Of a stretch of DNA of 64,000 nt, positions 25,842 to 36,976 are shown one piece after another (position 1 is the first letter of the stretch; each line of letters starts with the position of its first letter). The stretch covers positions 1 through 64,000 of the forward strand of contig DASPLX010000086.1 of NCBI GenBank assembly GCA_035627375.1. Reading direction: 5' to 3'. The notes below the pieces were generated by a model. It ran no database searches, was not told the origin of the DNA, and was given only the letters and a program-made list of their open reading frames with translations. The position numbers and the translations under genes are program-made. The DNA is from DASPLX01 sp035627375. GTDB taxonomy: Bacteria > Pseudomonadota > Gammaproteobacteria > Burkholderiales > Burkholderiaceae_D.

Positions 25842-26099
25842 TCAGGCGACGCTTTCGCCGAACAATTCGTCGACGCGGCAGCCAAGCACCTTGAGCAGCC
25901 CGTTGAGCAGGGCGACGTTCAAGTGCTGGGCCCGATTGTCGACCACGCGGATCAGCTGCGGATGGGAGATCTCGACGCCGGCTTCGATCAGGAGACGATG
26001 CAGCGCCGCGACGGAACGAATGCCGCGTTCGGCCATGCAAACGCGGACACGCAGCATGATGCTGCGCTCAGATGTTGAATTAGCAATATTTGTATCCAT
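25842..26099 (-). CDS. Small Cro/CI-type HTH regulator
   Basis: An 85-aa protein with one helix-turn-helix of the XRE type: a first helix around MLRVRVCMAERGIRS, a recognition region around ISHPQLIRVVDNRA and the closing helix LNGLLKVLGCRVDELF. Such small regulators control phage, toxin-antitoxin or stress genes, often including themselves. A perfect 6-6-6 inverted repeat lies just upstream of its start, a likely operator. It is divergent from a small gene of unknown function, which is its most likely other target. Confidence 0.8.
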   Translation of the reverse strand: MDTNIANSTSERSIMLRVRVCMAERGIRSVAALHRLLIEAGVEISHPQLIRVVDNRAQHLNVALLNGLLKVLGCRVDELFGESVA

Positions 26100-26111
26100 A
26101 AGTCGTACCTC

Positions 26112-26129
26112 ACTACGACGGGACGTAGT
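26112..26129 (-). promoter_or_regulatory. Candidate operator of the small HTH regulator
   Basis: ACTACG and CGTAGT flank six bases, forming a dyad of the size bound by Cro/CI dimers, 13 bases upstream of the regulator's ATG and next to its GTGAGGT ribosome-binding site. Confidence 0.5.
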
Positions 26130-26309
26130 TTACGTCGCCGCTCCCCGGATGACAAGTTCGGTACGCTGTCGCAAAAAAACATCCACCTTTGATATTTTCT
26201 TGCATGGCATGATTGTTTTTTCAAAAAAGTGATGGCACAATGCCACGTATTCGTTCATCGCACCGGCGGCGAACATTTTGTCCAACCCATTTTTTTACAG
26301 GAGATCGAC

Positions 26310-26546
26310 GTGAAAGCACTGGCGCAACAACTGATGGCACAGAAACGACGCTGCGCGTCGGCTCTGGCATCGTGCGCCGCGATGCTGCATGCATATCTCA
26401 TGGCACAGCCGGTCGTGTCCGGAATTGCCGGCCTGTCTTCCAAACGCCTGGAATCCCGCTCCGTCATCGGCAACGGCGTCTTTGGCTTCAATTGGAATAC
26501 AGGCATCACATCATCCGGGGGAAATCCCCAGGTCGCAGGAGGATAA
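26310..26546 (+). CDS. Small unknown protein with Gly/Asn-rich C-terminus
   Basis: Starting at GTG, six bases after CAGGAG, this gives a 78-aa protein. A basic N-terminus (KALAQQLMAQKRR) is followed by an Ala/Cys-rich hydrophobic stretch (residues about 15-45, two Cys) and a tail GNGVFGFNWNTG ending in SSGGNPQVAGG. It fits a membrane-associated or exported peptide, but no family is recognised. It is followed by a strong terminator about 35 bases downstream, so the unit is monocistronic. It is divergent from a small HTH regulator. A longer version starting upstream in frame has no ribosome-binding site. Confidence 0.5.
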   Translation: MKALAQQLMAQKRRCASALASCAAMLHAYLMAQPVVSGIAGLSSKRLESRSVIGNGVFGFNWNTGITSSGGNPQVAGG

Positions 26547-26579
26547 GAGACTGCGACAGATCGAAAGATCAGGCTCAAG

Positions 26580-26619
26580 GCCCGGATGATCCCGAAAGGA
26601 CATCCGGGCTTTTTGTTTT
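26580..26619 (+). terminator. Rho-independent terminator after the small unknown gene
   Basis: GCCCGGATG pairs with CATCCGGGC across a 12-base loop and is followed by TTTTTGTTTT. A second perfect hairpin, GTCGCAG/CTGCGAC, lies just before it (26533-26558). Confidence 0.9.
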
Positions 26620-27194
26620 GGCCGTCGATATGCGATTCGTTCGTGTTTGTCCTTGCAGTTCGCAGTACCCGTCCGCCGTTCCGGCGGACCAGCAGTGAAG
26701 CCCTCCGCAAGGAGGCCGTCCCCGGACAGACCGGATGCGACGACGATCTTTGAAATCGAAATGATCGAAGGATGACTTCGGGTGTATCGGCAAGCGCGCC
26801 TCACCGCGCTTGCCCGTACCGCCGCCCTTCAAGCGCGCTTTTTCAAAAGGTGCATGGCCCAGCCAGGGCCGTGTTCCGCCCGAAGAAGCGCCACCGACCG
26901 TCATCCCTCGCCACGCCAGCCAAGCATTCTTCCGGTTCGAAGACCGCACCTTCGGACAAGCATGCGCTCAGGGCTGCCCGGATCACAGTGTTGCGGCTGC
27001 CGGGCGGTCAAACCGTACTGCAAGGACCCTTTGAGCGGGACGCCTTGCCTCAAGAATGCTTGGCTGGATTGGCGAACGATCCGACGACCAAGCAGCGCGG
27101 GGTGCCCCATCCGTTCCTCACAACGGATGATGCCGGACCAACCGGGATGCGCTGCACCAGTTTTGCAAGCACTTACCCAGGAAAGGAGGCACCC
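26620..27194 (+). other. Long non-coding stretch with a large inverted repeat
   Basis: No supported gene for about 570 bases. CCAGCCAAGCATTCTT (26916-26931) is matched perfectly by its inverse at 27052-27067, with weaker similarity continuing on both sides. The arms may thus form a large hairpin centred near 26990. A 10-bp hairpin, GGCAAGCGCG/CGCGCTTGCC, lies at 26789-26814, and CATCCGT/ACGGATG pairs near 27107-27128. The stretch leads directly into a 57-aa gene with a very strong ribosome-binding site and may be a structured leader or an sRNA. Confidence 0.45.
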
Positions 27195-27368
27195 ATGAGC
27201 ATCGAAGAAAAGGCCAAGGATGGCGCCACCACCGCAACCTTCGTCGAGTACAAGGACGGTGAACTTTGGTATCGCACGGCGCCCGGATTCGAATATCCGG
27301 CCCCCGCCTCGCGCTCCGAGGAAGCCGTCTTGCTGGCGCAAGCGCAGGCCATGCAATTCCTGCGCTGA
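27195..27368 (+). CDS. Small hypothetical protein (57 aa)
   Basis: It begins MSIEEKAKDGATTATFVEYK, contains GELWYRTAPGFEYPAP and ends in an Ala/Gln helix (AVLLAQAQAMQFLR). AAAGGAGG lies six bases ahead of the ATG, the strongest ribosome-binding site in this region, which argues for real translation. The preceding in-frame codons look random and reach into the inverted repeat. No family known. A terminator lies 150 bases downstream. Confidence 0.6.
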   Translation: MSIEEKAKDGATTATFVEYKDGELWYRTAPGFEYPAPASRSEEAVLLAQAQAMQFLR

Positions 27369-27517
27369 GAGTCTTCGGTTTCACCACGGCGGCGGGCCGG
27401 CGTCGAGCTGCAGTTCCCGGATAGGGTTCGCGGCTCTTCCGCCCTCCGCCGCCGGCAAGCCGTCATGCATTACCGAAAGTCTGTGTGCATGACCCCGGAG
27501 GCAACCGGGACTTCTTC

Positions 27518-27554
27518 AACGCCCGCCCCTTTGCGAAGACGGCGGGCGTTTTTT
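27518..27554 (+). terminator. Rho-independent terminator after the 57-aa gene
   Basis: ACGCCCGCC and GGCGGGCGT form a perfect 9-bp stem followed by six T residues. It ends just before the convergent atpE-like gene. Confidence 0.88.
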
Positions 27555-27564
27555 CAGATCGCCC

Positions 27565-27807
27565 TCAACCGGCGAACGGGTTGGCGAACGCGAACAGCAT
27601 CGCGACCCCGACGCCAATCAAAAAGTTCGCATCGATTAGGCCGGCCAGCAGGAACATCTTGACCTGCAGCGCATTCATGAATTCCGGTTGCCGAGCCGAC
27701 GCCTCGAGATAGCGTCCGCCCATGATCGCGATACCGATACAAGCGCCGATCGCCCCCAGGCCGATGATCAGTCCGCATGCAAGCGCGACGAAAGCGACAT
27801 TGGTCAT
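27565..27807 (-). CDS. atpE: Orphan ATP synthase c subunit
   Basis: An 80-aa hairpin of two membrane helices with the Gly-rich first helix (GLIIGLGAIGACIGIAIMGG), the polar loop RYLEASARQPEFMN and the proton-carrying acid D59 in AGLIDANFLIGV. The motifs are those of a working F-type c subunit. GGAGG lies ahead of the ATG. However, no other atp gene is present: neighbours are a small unknown gene and a c-di-GMP protein, whereas atpE normally lies between atpB and atpF. It is therefore an extra or relocated copy. It may be expressed under other conditions to alter the c-ring, or be a relic still under selection. Confidence 0.88.
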   Translation of the reverse strand: MTNVAFVALACGLIIGLGAIGACIGIAIMGGRYLEASARQPEFMNALQVKMFLLAGLIDANFLIGVGVAMLFAFANPFAG

Positions 27808-28211
27808 TTCTTCCTCCTGACAGTAATACAAATCCAAGAGCGGATTTGCGACGTGCGCTCGGCGCCGTTCCGCTCTACCTGCTTGCATGATCGGGCCTGA
27901 CGCCGCCGCGCTCAATTACGTCCCGGGTAATGAAGATCTGTTCCGTCATGCGGCATCGACACCGCGTTTCCGCTCATTGCTCGCCGACACCGGCAACGCG
28001 CTCTTGATACGTCGCAAACGAGTGAGTAAAGCCGCTTTGTGGCTATACCAATTTTGCTAATGTGACGCTTGCTTTTCAGTTGAGATCATAGGGAATCCCT
28101 GCTTTCCGAGAACGTCTCACCGATAGCGATGGAAAGACGCCGCGCGCAAGCGATGCCTCTCGAGGCGTGCGCGGCGGCCCGTCGTTACTTATCCGAGAGG
28201 TCCGAACTGAC
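27808..28211. other. Intergenic region with a GC-rich leader hairpin
   Basis: About 400 bases without a supported gene between the atpE start and the GGDEF-EAL start. A strong hairpin lies at 28138-28176: CGCCGCGC pairs with GCGCGGCG around an inner GCCTC/GAGGC stem, about 35 bases before the ATG of the c-di-GMP gene. It does not show the GEMM c-di-GMP riboswitch signature. The rest shows nothing I recognise. Confidence 0.5.
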
Positions 28212-31103
<2,892 letters not shown>

Positions 31104-31222
31104 CTAGAGGCTGATCTTCTCCAGCCGCCGAAGTCCTCGTTTACCCGATCGCAAGCCCGAGATTGCCACGGGCGCCGTTCCGTGGCAGCATGCGTGCACT
31201 CCGTGCCGGCGCGACTTTCCAG

Positions 31223-31405
31223 ATGAAGATGGAGCAGCAACATTACCTGATCTTGATATCGATGACCGCAGCGGGTTTCGGCATCGGTGCTTCGGCCGCC
31301 TGGCTTTTAGGATTACATACCTGGCCGGAAGCGAAATCCTTCGTTTCACTCGGCACCGTCTCCGGCTGGGCCGTGGGCAAGCTGATGACGCATCAACCCG
31401 ACTGA
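31223..31405 (+). CDS. Small membrane protein, unknown
   Basis: A 60-aa product with one clear membrane segment (YLILISMTAAGFGIGASAAWL) and a short soluble tail ending KLMTHQPD. The start is uncertain: the ATG chosen has only a weak upstream site, and in-frame ATG codons exist before and after it. It lies eight bases ahead of the peptide-binding protein gene and could be its upstream partner. Confidence 0.45.
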   Translation: MKMEQQHYLILISMTAAGFGIGASAAWLLGLHTWPEAKSFVSLGTVSGWAVGKLMTHQPD

Positions 31406-31412
31406 CCGGCGC

Positions 31413-33215
31413 ATGCGTTTCCGATCCGGCATGCAAGCCTGGTTCCGGCCGCGGCATTTCATCTCGGCGTTGGCGGCTTGCGCCGCTTGCCTTACGGCGC
31501 TTCCGCTCCTCGCCGCCGATATGGGGAAAACCCTGCGTGTCCTCATCGTCAGCGGCGAGACCAGCTTCGACCCGGCCGTCGCCTCCGATCTCAACACGCT
31601 GAGCATCAACGAGAACCTGTTCGATCCCCTGCTGCGCTACGACTATCTCGCGCGGCCGGTAAAGCTGCGGGCCAATACGGCGCGCGATCTGCCGGAGACG
31701 GAAAGCGACGGCAAGACTTATACCTTCCATCTGCAGCGAGGCATCCGCTTCGCGGCATCGCCGGCATTCCAAGGCAAGTCGCGCGAATTGACGGCGCACG
31801 ATTATGTCTACAGCATCAAGCGCCTTTACGATCCGAAACTGAAATCGCCGTGGCTATTCCTGTTCGACGGCTTGATCGCCGGCGATGAGGCGCTCAAGCG
31901 CGAACCATTCGATATCGACCGGCCGATCGACGGTTTGCAGGCGCTCGACCGACACACCTTGCGCATACGTCTCACCCGGCCCGACAACAATTTCCTCTTC
32001 AAGATGGCGATGCCTGCCACCGCCGCCGTCGCACGCGAAGCCATCGAAGCCTATGGCGCCGACGCCGGCAACCATCCGGTCGGCACCGGCCCCTATCTGA
32101 TCGCGGAATGGCAGCGCAGCAGCCGCATCGTGCTGCGGGCGAACCCCGATTTCCGGGCGACGATATTCGATCATGCGCCACCCGCCCACGCCGAAGACCG
32201 GGACATCGCATCGTCCCTGCGAGGCCGGCGCCTGCCCCTGATCGGCCGCATCGATATCCGCGTCGTCGACGAACCCCAGCCGCGCCTGCTCGGCTTCCTG
32301 CAGCGGGAATTCGATATCCTGGAACAGGTGCCGCCGGCCCTGATCGACAAGGTCATGGCGAACGGCAAGCTGAAGCCGGAACTTGCCGCGCGACGCGTAC
32401 GCCTGGCGCTGTCCGCGCCGCTGCAAACTTATTACCTGTGGATGAACATGGATGATCCGGTGCTCGGCGGCTACGGCAAGGACAGGATCGCCTTGCGCCG
32501 CGCCATCGCCTTGAGCTACGACCGCGATGAAGATATCCGGCTGCTCGAACACGGCCTGGCCTTGCCCGCGCATTCGCCGCTGCCGCCGGATGTGCTCGGT
32601 CACGACCCCGGCTATCGCAGTCCGGTGCGCCGCGATACCGAACTCGCGAATGCCCTGCTCGATCGCTTCAGCTACGCGCGCGGCCGCGACGGCTACCGCA
32701 ACACTCCGGAAGGCAAGCCGCTGATCTTGACGATGCATACGCTCGCGTCGAGCGCGGGCCGGCTACGCGACGAATTCTGGCGCCGCAATCTCGATGCGAT
32801 CGGCGTGCGCGTCGAGTTCAAGAGCGACAAGCATGGAGAGATCATCAAGGCGGCGCGGCTCGGCAAAGTCCAGATGTACGAAACCAACTGGATCGCCGAT
32901 TTTCCCGACGGCGAGAATTTCTTCCAATTGCTCTACGGCCCCAACAGCGGACGCGTCAACTATGCACGCTTCCGGCAGCCGGCATTCGACCGCCTTTACG
33001 AGGAGGCCGGCCGTCTTCGCGATTCGCCGCAGCGTACCCGGCTGTATGATGCGATGACGCAATCGCTGCACATGTATGCGCCTTGGGTCTTGCGCATTCA
33101 TCCACTATCGGCCGACCTGCACCAGCCATGGGTACGGCATTACAAGCGTCATCCCGTCGAGCTGACCAACTGGCGTTATCTCGATATCGACGACGCCTCG
33201 CGGAGCCCGCAGTGA
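31413..33215 (+). CDS. Extracytoplasmic solute-binding protein, family 5 (peptide type)
   Basis: A 600-aa protein with a signal peptide (residues about 15-36, ending LLAAD) and the SBP_bac_5 fold: SFDPAVASDLNTLSINENLFDPLL near the N-terminus, YTFHLQRGIRF, HPVGTGPYLI and a C-terminal half with MYETNWIADFPDGENFFQLL. The family delivers peptides, nickel or opines to Dpp/Opp-type ABC importers. No permease or ATPase gene is adjacent, so it is an orphan that must share a transporter or act in sensing. Length is slightly above the usual 500-550 aa. Confidence 0.88.
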   Translation: MRFRSGMQAWFRPRHFISALAACAACLTALPLLAADMGKTLRVLIVSGETSFDPAVASDLNTLSINENLFDPLLRYDYLARPVKLRANTARDLPETESDGKTYTFHLQRGIRFAASPAFQGKSRELTAHDYVYSIKRLYDPKLKSPWLFLFDGLIAGDEALKREPFDIDRPIDGLQALDRHTLRIRLTRPDNNFLFKMAMPATAAVAREAIEAYGADAGNHPVGTGPYLIAEWQRSSRIVLRANPDFRATIFDHAPPAHAEDRDIASSLRGRRLPLIGRIDIRVVDEPQPRLLGFLQREFDILEQVPPALIDKVMANGKLKPELAARRVRLALSAPLQTYYLWMNMDDPVLGGYGKDRIALRRAIALSYDRDEDIRLLEHGLALPAHSPLPPDVLGHDPGYRSPVRRDTELANALLDRFSYARGRDGYRNTPEGKPLILTMHTLASSAGRLRDEFWRRNLDAIGVRVEFKSDKHGEIIKAARLGKVQMYETNWIADFPDGENFFQLLYGPNSGRVNYARFRQPAFDRLYEEAGRLRDSPQRTRLYDAMTQSLHMYAPWVLRIHPLSADLHQPWVRHYKRHPVELTNWRYLDIDDASRSPQ

Positions 33216-33307
33216 TCTCCAGGATGGATCGCGCGGCGCGAACGAATCCGCTCTCGATTAACAGGTAATAGTGCGTGCGCTTACTCTTATCCGCCTGATA
33301 TCGAAAC

Positions 33308-33325
33308 TGTCGCCGCTCGGCGACA
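33308..33325. repeat. Perfect 7-bp hairpin
   Basis: TGTCGCC-GCTC-GGCGACA lies between the solute-binding protein gene and the next small gene. No T-tract follows, so it is not a clear terminator. Confidence 0.5.
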
Positions 33326-33428
33326 AACGAAATGTTTTCCACTTGCGCCAACCGAGATTTTCGCTTCTGCCATTTCATTTGTCGCGTTTGCCGCGCAGAA
33401 TTCAAGCATGCAATCAGGAGAGGCGAAA

Positions 33429-33674
33429 ATGGACAAGGAAGACGCGATCGAAGTCATGAGCCATTTGGCCGACAAATTACAAGACTCTCTGGCCATCGAA
33501 GACATGGTTTCCGCCTATGCGGAATTCCTTGCGCATATCAAGGCGAGCGTCACCGAGGAAGACTTTGCCTTTCTCGCAACGGTCGGCGCCATGATCTATC
33601 AAAAGGGCTTTCGCGAATACGACTCCGGCGTCCAGACCGATCTGCTGATGGCGCGCCTGCGCCAGATCGCATAA
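33429..33674 (+). CDS. Small acidic helical protein, unknown
   Basis: An 81-aa soluble protein, largely helical (MDKEDAIEVMSHLADKLQDS, then EDMVSAYAEFLAHIKASV), ending LLMARLRQIA. AGGAGAGG lies just upstream of the ATG. No family recognised. It stands between the peptide-binding protein and nudC with room for its own promoter. Confidence 0.6.
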   Translation: MDKEDAIEVMSHLADKLQDSLAIEDMVSAYAEFLAHIKASVTEEDFAFLATVGAMIYQKGFREYDSGVQTDLLMARLRQIA

Positions 33675-33789
33675 GCCGGAACATCGCTTTACTCCCATCC
33701 TTCGCGGGAGCCGGATGCCGCGATGTCAAAAGCGCTATCATCTCGATGAATCTTCTCTCGACGACCGCTTTCGACGACATCCGCTCTCC

Positions 33790-34620
33790 ATGCTCAAGAC
33801 GCCTCCTTCATTCCTTCCGCTGCACAGCGCCCGGCCGCACGACGAAGCTTACAGCTTCATTTTCCGCGGCGACGAACTACTGGTGCACGCCACGCATTTC
33901 CTGCTTCCAGACGCGGCCGCCTGCAGCCTGCTCGGCGTGACCGGCGATGCGACGCATGCCGTCGGACTGTGGCAAGAGCGCTATTGCCGCACCGCCTGGG
34001 TCGGACGCGATGCGGAGGCCGCGCCGGGCTATGAATTCCGCAAGCTGCGTTCGCTGTTCGGCACCCTCGACGATGCGATGATGGCGATCGCGGGGCGGGC
34101 ATACCAGATCGCCGAATGGGCGCGCACGCACCGCTATTGCGGCGCCTGCGCCGCGCCGATGGAAGTCTCCGCGAACGAGCATTGCATGCAATGCCGGCAG
34201 TGCGGGATGACGGCCTATCCGCGGATCTCGCCGGCGATGATGGTGCTGATCAAGAAGGGCGACGCGATCCTGCTGGCCAGGCATGCGCAATCCCCGACCG
34301 GCCGCTATTCGGCCTTGGCCGGCTTTCTCGAACCCGGCGAATCGGTGGAGGACGCGATCCACCGCGAAGTCTTCGAGGAGGTGGGCCTCAAGGTGCGCGA
34401 CCTCCGTTATTTCGGCAGCCAATCGTGGCCGTTCCCGCATTCGTTGATGATCGCCTTCACGGCGGAGTACGAATCCGGCGAGATCGCGCCGGATCCGAAC
34501 GAAATCGCCGAGGCGCGCTGGTACGGTCCGGAAGACGAACTGCCGCCGATCCCATTCAACATCTCGATCGCCTACGCCCTCATCAACGCGCATCTGCCCC
34601 GCATGCAGGCGAAACCTTGA
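33790..34620 (+). CDS. nudC: NAD(+) diphosphatase / RNA deNADding enzyme NudC
   Basis: A 276-aa Nudix hydrolase that splits NADH into NMNH and AMP and removes NAD caps from RNA. It has the four-Cys zinc ribbon (CGACAAP, then HCMQCRQCG, about residues 118-137) and the Nudix box GFLEPGESVEDAIHREVFEE. The NudC-specific motif appears as SQSWPFPHS, with Ser in place of the usual Pro at position three. Length is normal. Starts further upstream are in frame, but the ATG before LKTPPSF fits the family. Confidence 0.93.
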   Translation: MLKTPPSFLPLHSARPHDEAYSFIFRGDELLVHATHFLLPDAAACSLLGVTGDATHAVGLWQERYCRTAWVGRDAEAAPGYEFRKLRSLFGTLDDAMMAIAGRAYQIAEWARTHRYCGACAAPMEVSANEHCMQCRQCGMTAYPRISPAMMVLIKKGDAILLARHAQSPTGRYSALAGFLEPGESVEDAIHREVFEEVGLKVRDLRYFGSQSWPFPHSLMIAFTAEYESGEIAPDPNEIAEARWYGPEDELPPIPFNISIAYALINAHLPRMQAKP

Positions 34621-34755
34621 ATCGCCATCCGCGTCAAGGCGCCGCGCTGCCGCGCGACAAGCTGTCCTGCCGCGGCGCGGTCGCATTACAAAAACACATA
34701 AAAAACGCTTCCATAACACCGGCGATTCACTGTTAACAACTCTTCGAGTTGGGAA

Positions 34756-34785
34756 TTGTCAAAGCAATTGTTATGCGACTACACA
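34756..34785 (+). promoter_or_regulatory. Possible promoter ahead of the coiled-coil DNA-binding gene
   Basis: TTGTCA and TACACA are 18 bases apart, about 130 bases upstream of the gene. A CAACTC-TTC-GAGTTG hairpin lies immediately upstream (34737-34751). The region is AT-rich compared with its surroundings. Confidence 0.35.
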
Positions 34786-34918
34786 ATCATCGAGTGTGGT
34801 TTGTCGTTCGATTCACTATGGCGAGGCGGCCGGTGATCCGCCATGAGCGTTCTTATAGCCGGTCTCTCGAATTCTCTATGCACCCGTCGCCGCACCGCGA
34901 TTATCAATGGAGTTCGAT

Positions 34919-35407
34919 ATGTCCAATCTGCAATCCGCAAAATCCGCTATCAAGGCCGAAATCGCCCATGCGAAGGAAGGGCTCAACTTTTACAAATCGC
35001 GCGTGGAAATCCTGGAACAGACGCTTTCCCAGTTGGATAGCGTCGGCGCGCCGGAAACCACGCCGGCCAGTCGCGGCAGAAAGGCGCGCAAACATGCGCA
35101 GGCGCCCGCATCCAACGGCAGAACCGGACGCCAGAGACGCGGGCGCAAGGCGCAAGCCGAAGCCGGCCAGGAATTGCCGTTCACCGGGGGCGATTACTGG
35201 TTCAATCTCATTGGCGACGAACCGCGCTCCGCCGCCGAGATTCTCAAGGCCGCCGTCGACTCGCTCGGCTTCGAACCGAGCAAGGAGCAGGTGCAAAAGC
35301 TGCGGCAGCGTTTGACGCCGGCATTGCAAGGCCTGCTGGAAACGAAACGGATCCAGGATTCCGGCGCCGGCCGTGAGCGTCGTTATTTTCTGGCGCAGGA
35401 AAGCTGA
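34919..35407 (+). CDS. Putative DNA-binding protein: coiled coil, basic linker, winged-helix-like domain
   Basis: A 162-aa protein in three parts. Residues 3-42 form a coiled coil (NLQSAKSAIKAEIAHAKEGL). Residues about 50-85 are a Lys/Arg/Ala-rich linker (RGRKARKHAQ, then GRTGRQRRGRKAQ). Residues 95-162 form a compact domain (GGDYWFNLIGDEPRSAAEIL to GRERRYFLAQ) that looks like a winged helix of the kind in which a sensor or repressor dimer binds DNA. The layout recalls nucleoid-associated proteins such as H-NS relatives, but the sequence is not H-NS. TGGAG precedes the ATG. The function is inferred from composition only. Confidence 0.6.
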   Translation: MSNLQSAKSAIKAEIAHAKEGLNFYKSRVEILEQTLSQLDSVGAPETTPASRGRKARKHAQAPASNGRTGRQRRGRKAQAEAGQELPFTGGDYWFNLIGDEPRSAAEILKAAVDSLGFEPSKEQVQKLRQRLTPALQGLLETKRIQDSGAGRERRYFLAQES

Positions 35408-35537
35408 GGCGGATTCGCCGGGCGTGGGGGCTCGATGAACGTCAAAGCCTCCATGCCGGCGCGCCCTTCTGGCATACGGCAGGCCGTGCCTCAAGTGCAA
35501 GAAGTTTCCTCGACACGAACGTGTTTTGTGTATCCGC

Positions 35538-36378
35538 CTAGATTCGCAACGCCGCCCGCCGGTAGATCGACGGCGTCACCCCGTGATTCATGGCGAAGAA
35601 GCGCGTGAACTGGGATTGCGCGCGAAAACCCATCTCGTCCGCGATCGCGCCCAGGGAGTTGCGTCCTTCCGCCACCTGCCGATATGCCTCTTCCATCCGC
35701 AGCATGTTCCGGAACAGCGCGGGCGTCAGGGAAGTGTTTTGCCTGAACAATTCGAAGAAATGCGCGCGTGACAGGCCGACTTCCTTCGCGATGCGCTCCA
35801 GACCGCTGTCTCCGGCACGGACGATATCCGCCGCCATCCATTCGAGCGCGCGGCGGATGCGATGGTCGGAAACCTGCGGTGCGAACGCGCCGCCAGGCCG
35901 CACTTCATTCCAACGCGAATTCCCGGTCACGATCTCCGTCATCAATGCTTCGACCAGTGCAACGATTCGCCCGCGATCAGTGCGCACGGCAGCGAGCTCT
36001 TCCGCGATTTGGAAGGCGTCGAGCCGCGCGCATAGGCAGCTCGGCGCATGGCCGGCGGAAGAAGTCGTACCGGCCGGCGCCGGAAAACAGGCGGTCGATC
36101 CGCGCCAGCCACGCCGGCTCGATATACAGGGCAAGAATCGTCGATCCCCGCAAGCCCGGCGGATAGGGATAGGAATGCGAACGCCAGGAGCCGACCAGCA
36201 CGGCGGTTCCGTCGTGCAACGGATAGCGGCGCCTGCCGACTTCGAACTCGCTATCCGCCCCATCGACCTTGAGCAGCACGTGGCATTGCGGATGCGCATG
36301 CTCGATCACCGGCCGGTCCACATCGAGAACCGAGATCCGGCCGAATTCGCCGACGGCAATGGAAAGCGCGGTAGTCAT
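35538..36378 (-). pseudogene. AraC-family regulator with a 2-base frameshift
   Basis: The N-terminal cupin domain (MTTALSIAVGEFGRISVLDV, HAHPQCHVLLKVDG) is read in one frame. The C-terminal double helix-turn-helix (LERIAKEVGLSRAHFFELFR, LGAIADEMGFRAQSQFTRFF) is read in another. The switch falls in a CG-repeat tract at 36024-36031. Adding two bases there gives one 280-aa protein of normal AraC length with a natural join (MRARLDAF). The loss is thus a contraction of a CG dinucleotide repeat, or a sequencing error at that tract. As written the regulator is non-functional. Confidence 0.8.
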
Positions 36379-36569
36379 CGTCTTGCTTCATGCGGGGAAC
36401 AAGCGGCATGCCGCCGGCAAGATACCGCTTCCCCGGTCCGCCAATTTACCATGGAGTCCGATTATTTCTCGCCCGGTCGGAATATCTCGACGGCGATGGA
36501 TCGGGTGCGGGCGTTTAGGGCTAGAGTAAGGGAAACCAACCGCTTTTCCCTATCCCAAGGAGGATGCCC

Positions 36570-36974
36570 ATGTCGGAAACCATTTTCACTCGCATCATTC
36601 GCGGCGAACTGCCGTGCGCCAAGGTCTATGAAGACGAGCATGTCTTCGCCTTCATGGATGCCGGTCAAGTCAATCCCGGCCACGTGATCGTGGCATCGAA
36701 GCAGCCTTACGAAACCCTGCTCGATGCCGACGAGGAAACCGCCGCCGCCCTCATGCGCGCCGCCGCGCGCATCTCCCGCGCCATCGAGCGCGCCTTCCAG
36801 CCGGACGGATTCACGATCCTGCAGGCGAACAAGGCGGCGGGTTGGCAAACCGTGCCGCATCTTCATCTGCACGTGCTGCCGCGCCATGCGAACGACGGCG
36901 TGGATCTGACCTGGCCGCGCAAGGAACCGGGCCTCGATGCCTTGCGCGAACTGGCGGCGCGCATCGTACTATAG
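36570..36974 (+). CDS. HIT-family hydrolase
   Basis: A 134-aa protein of the histidine-triad superfamily with the catalytic HLHLHVLPRH motif near residue 97 and the Hint-type start (FTRIIRGELPCAKVYEDEH). Relatives hydrolyse AMP-lysine, AMP-NH2 or dinucleoside polyphosphates. The second of two in-frame ATG codons was chosen because AAGGAGG lies six bases before it. It converges with the yihY gene, two bases between the stops. Confidence 0.88.
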   Translation: MSETIFTRIIRGELPCAKVYEDEHVFAFMDAGQVNPGHVIVASKQPYETLLDADEETAAALMRAAARISRAIERAFQPDGFTILQANKAAGWQTVPHLHLHVLPRHANDGVDLTWPRKEPGLDALRELAARIVL

Positions 36975-36976
36975 GA

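Noticed and set aside
26231..26248. Sigma-54-like TGGCAC element
   Set aside because: No TTGC at the required spacing; the bases form a small TGGCA/TGCCA dyad instead.
26772..27194. Coding extension of the 57-aa gene to 198 aa
   Set aside because: No ribosome-binding site, random-looking residues, and it covers an inverted repeat. The strong AAAGGAGG marks the shorter start.
28081..28211. c-di-GMP (GEMM) riboswitch ahead of the GGDEF-EAL gene
   Set aside because: A GC-rich hairpin is present, but the GEMM core and tetraloop-receptor signatures are not.
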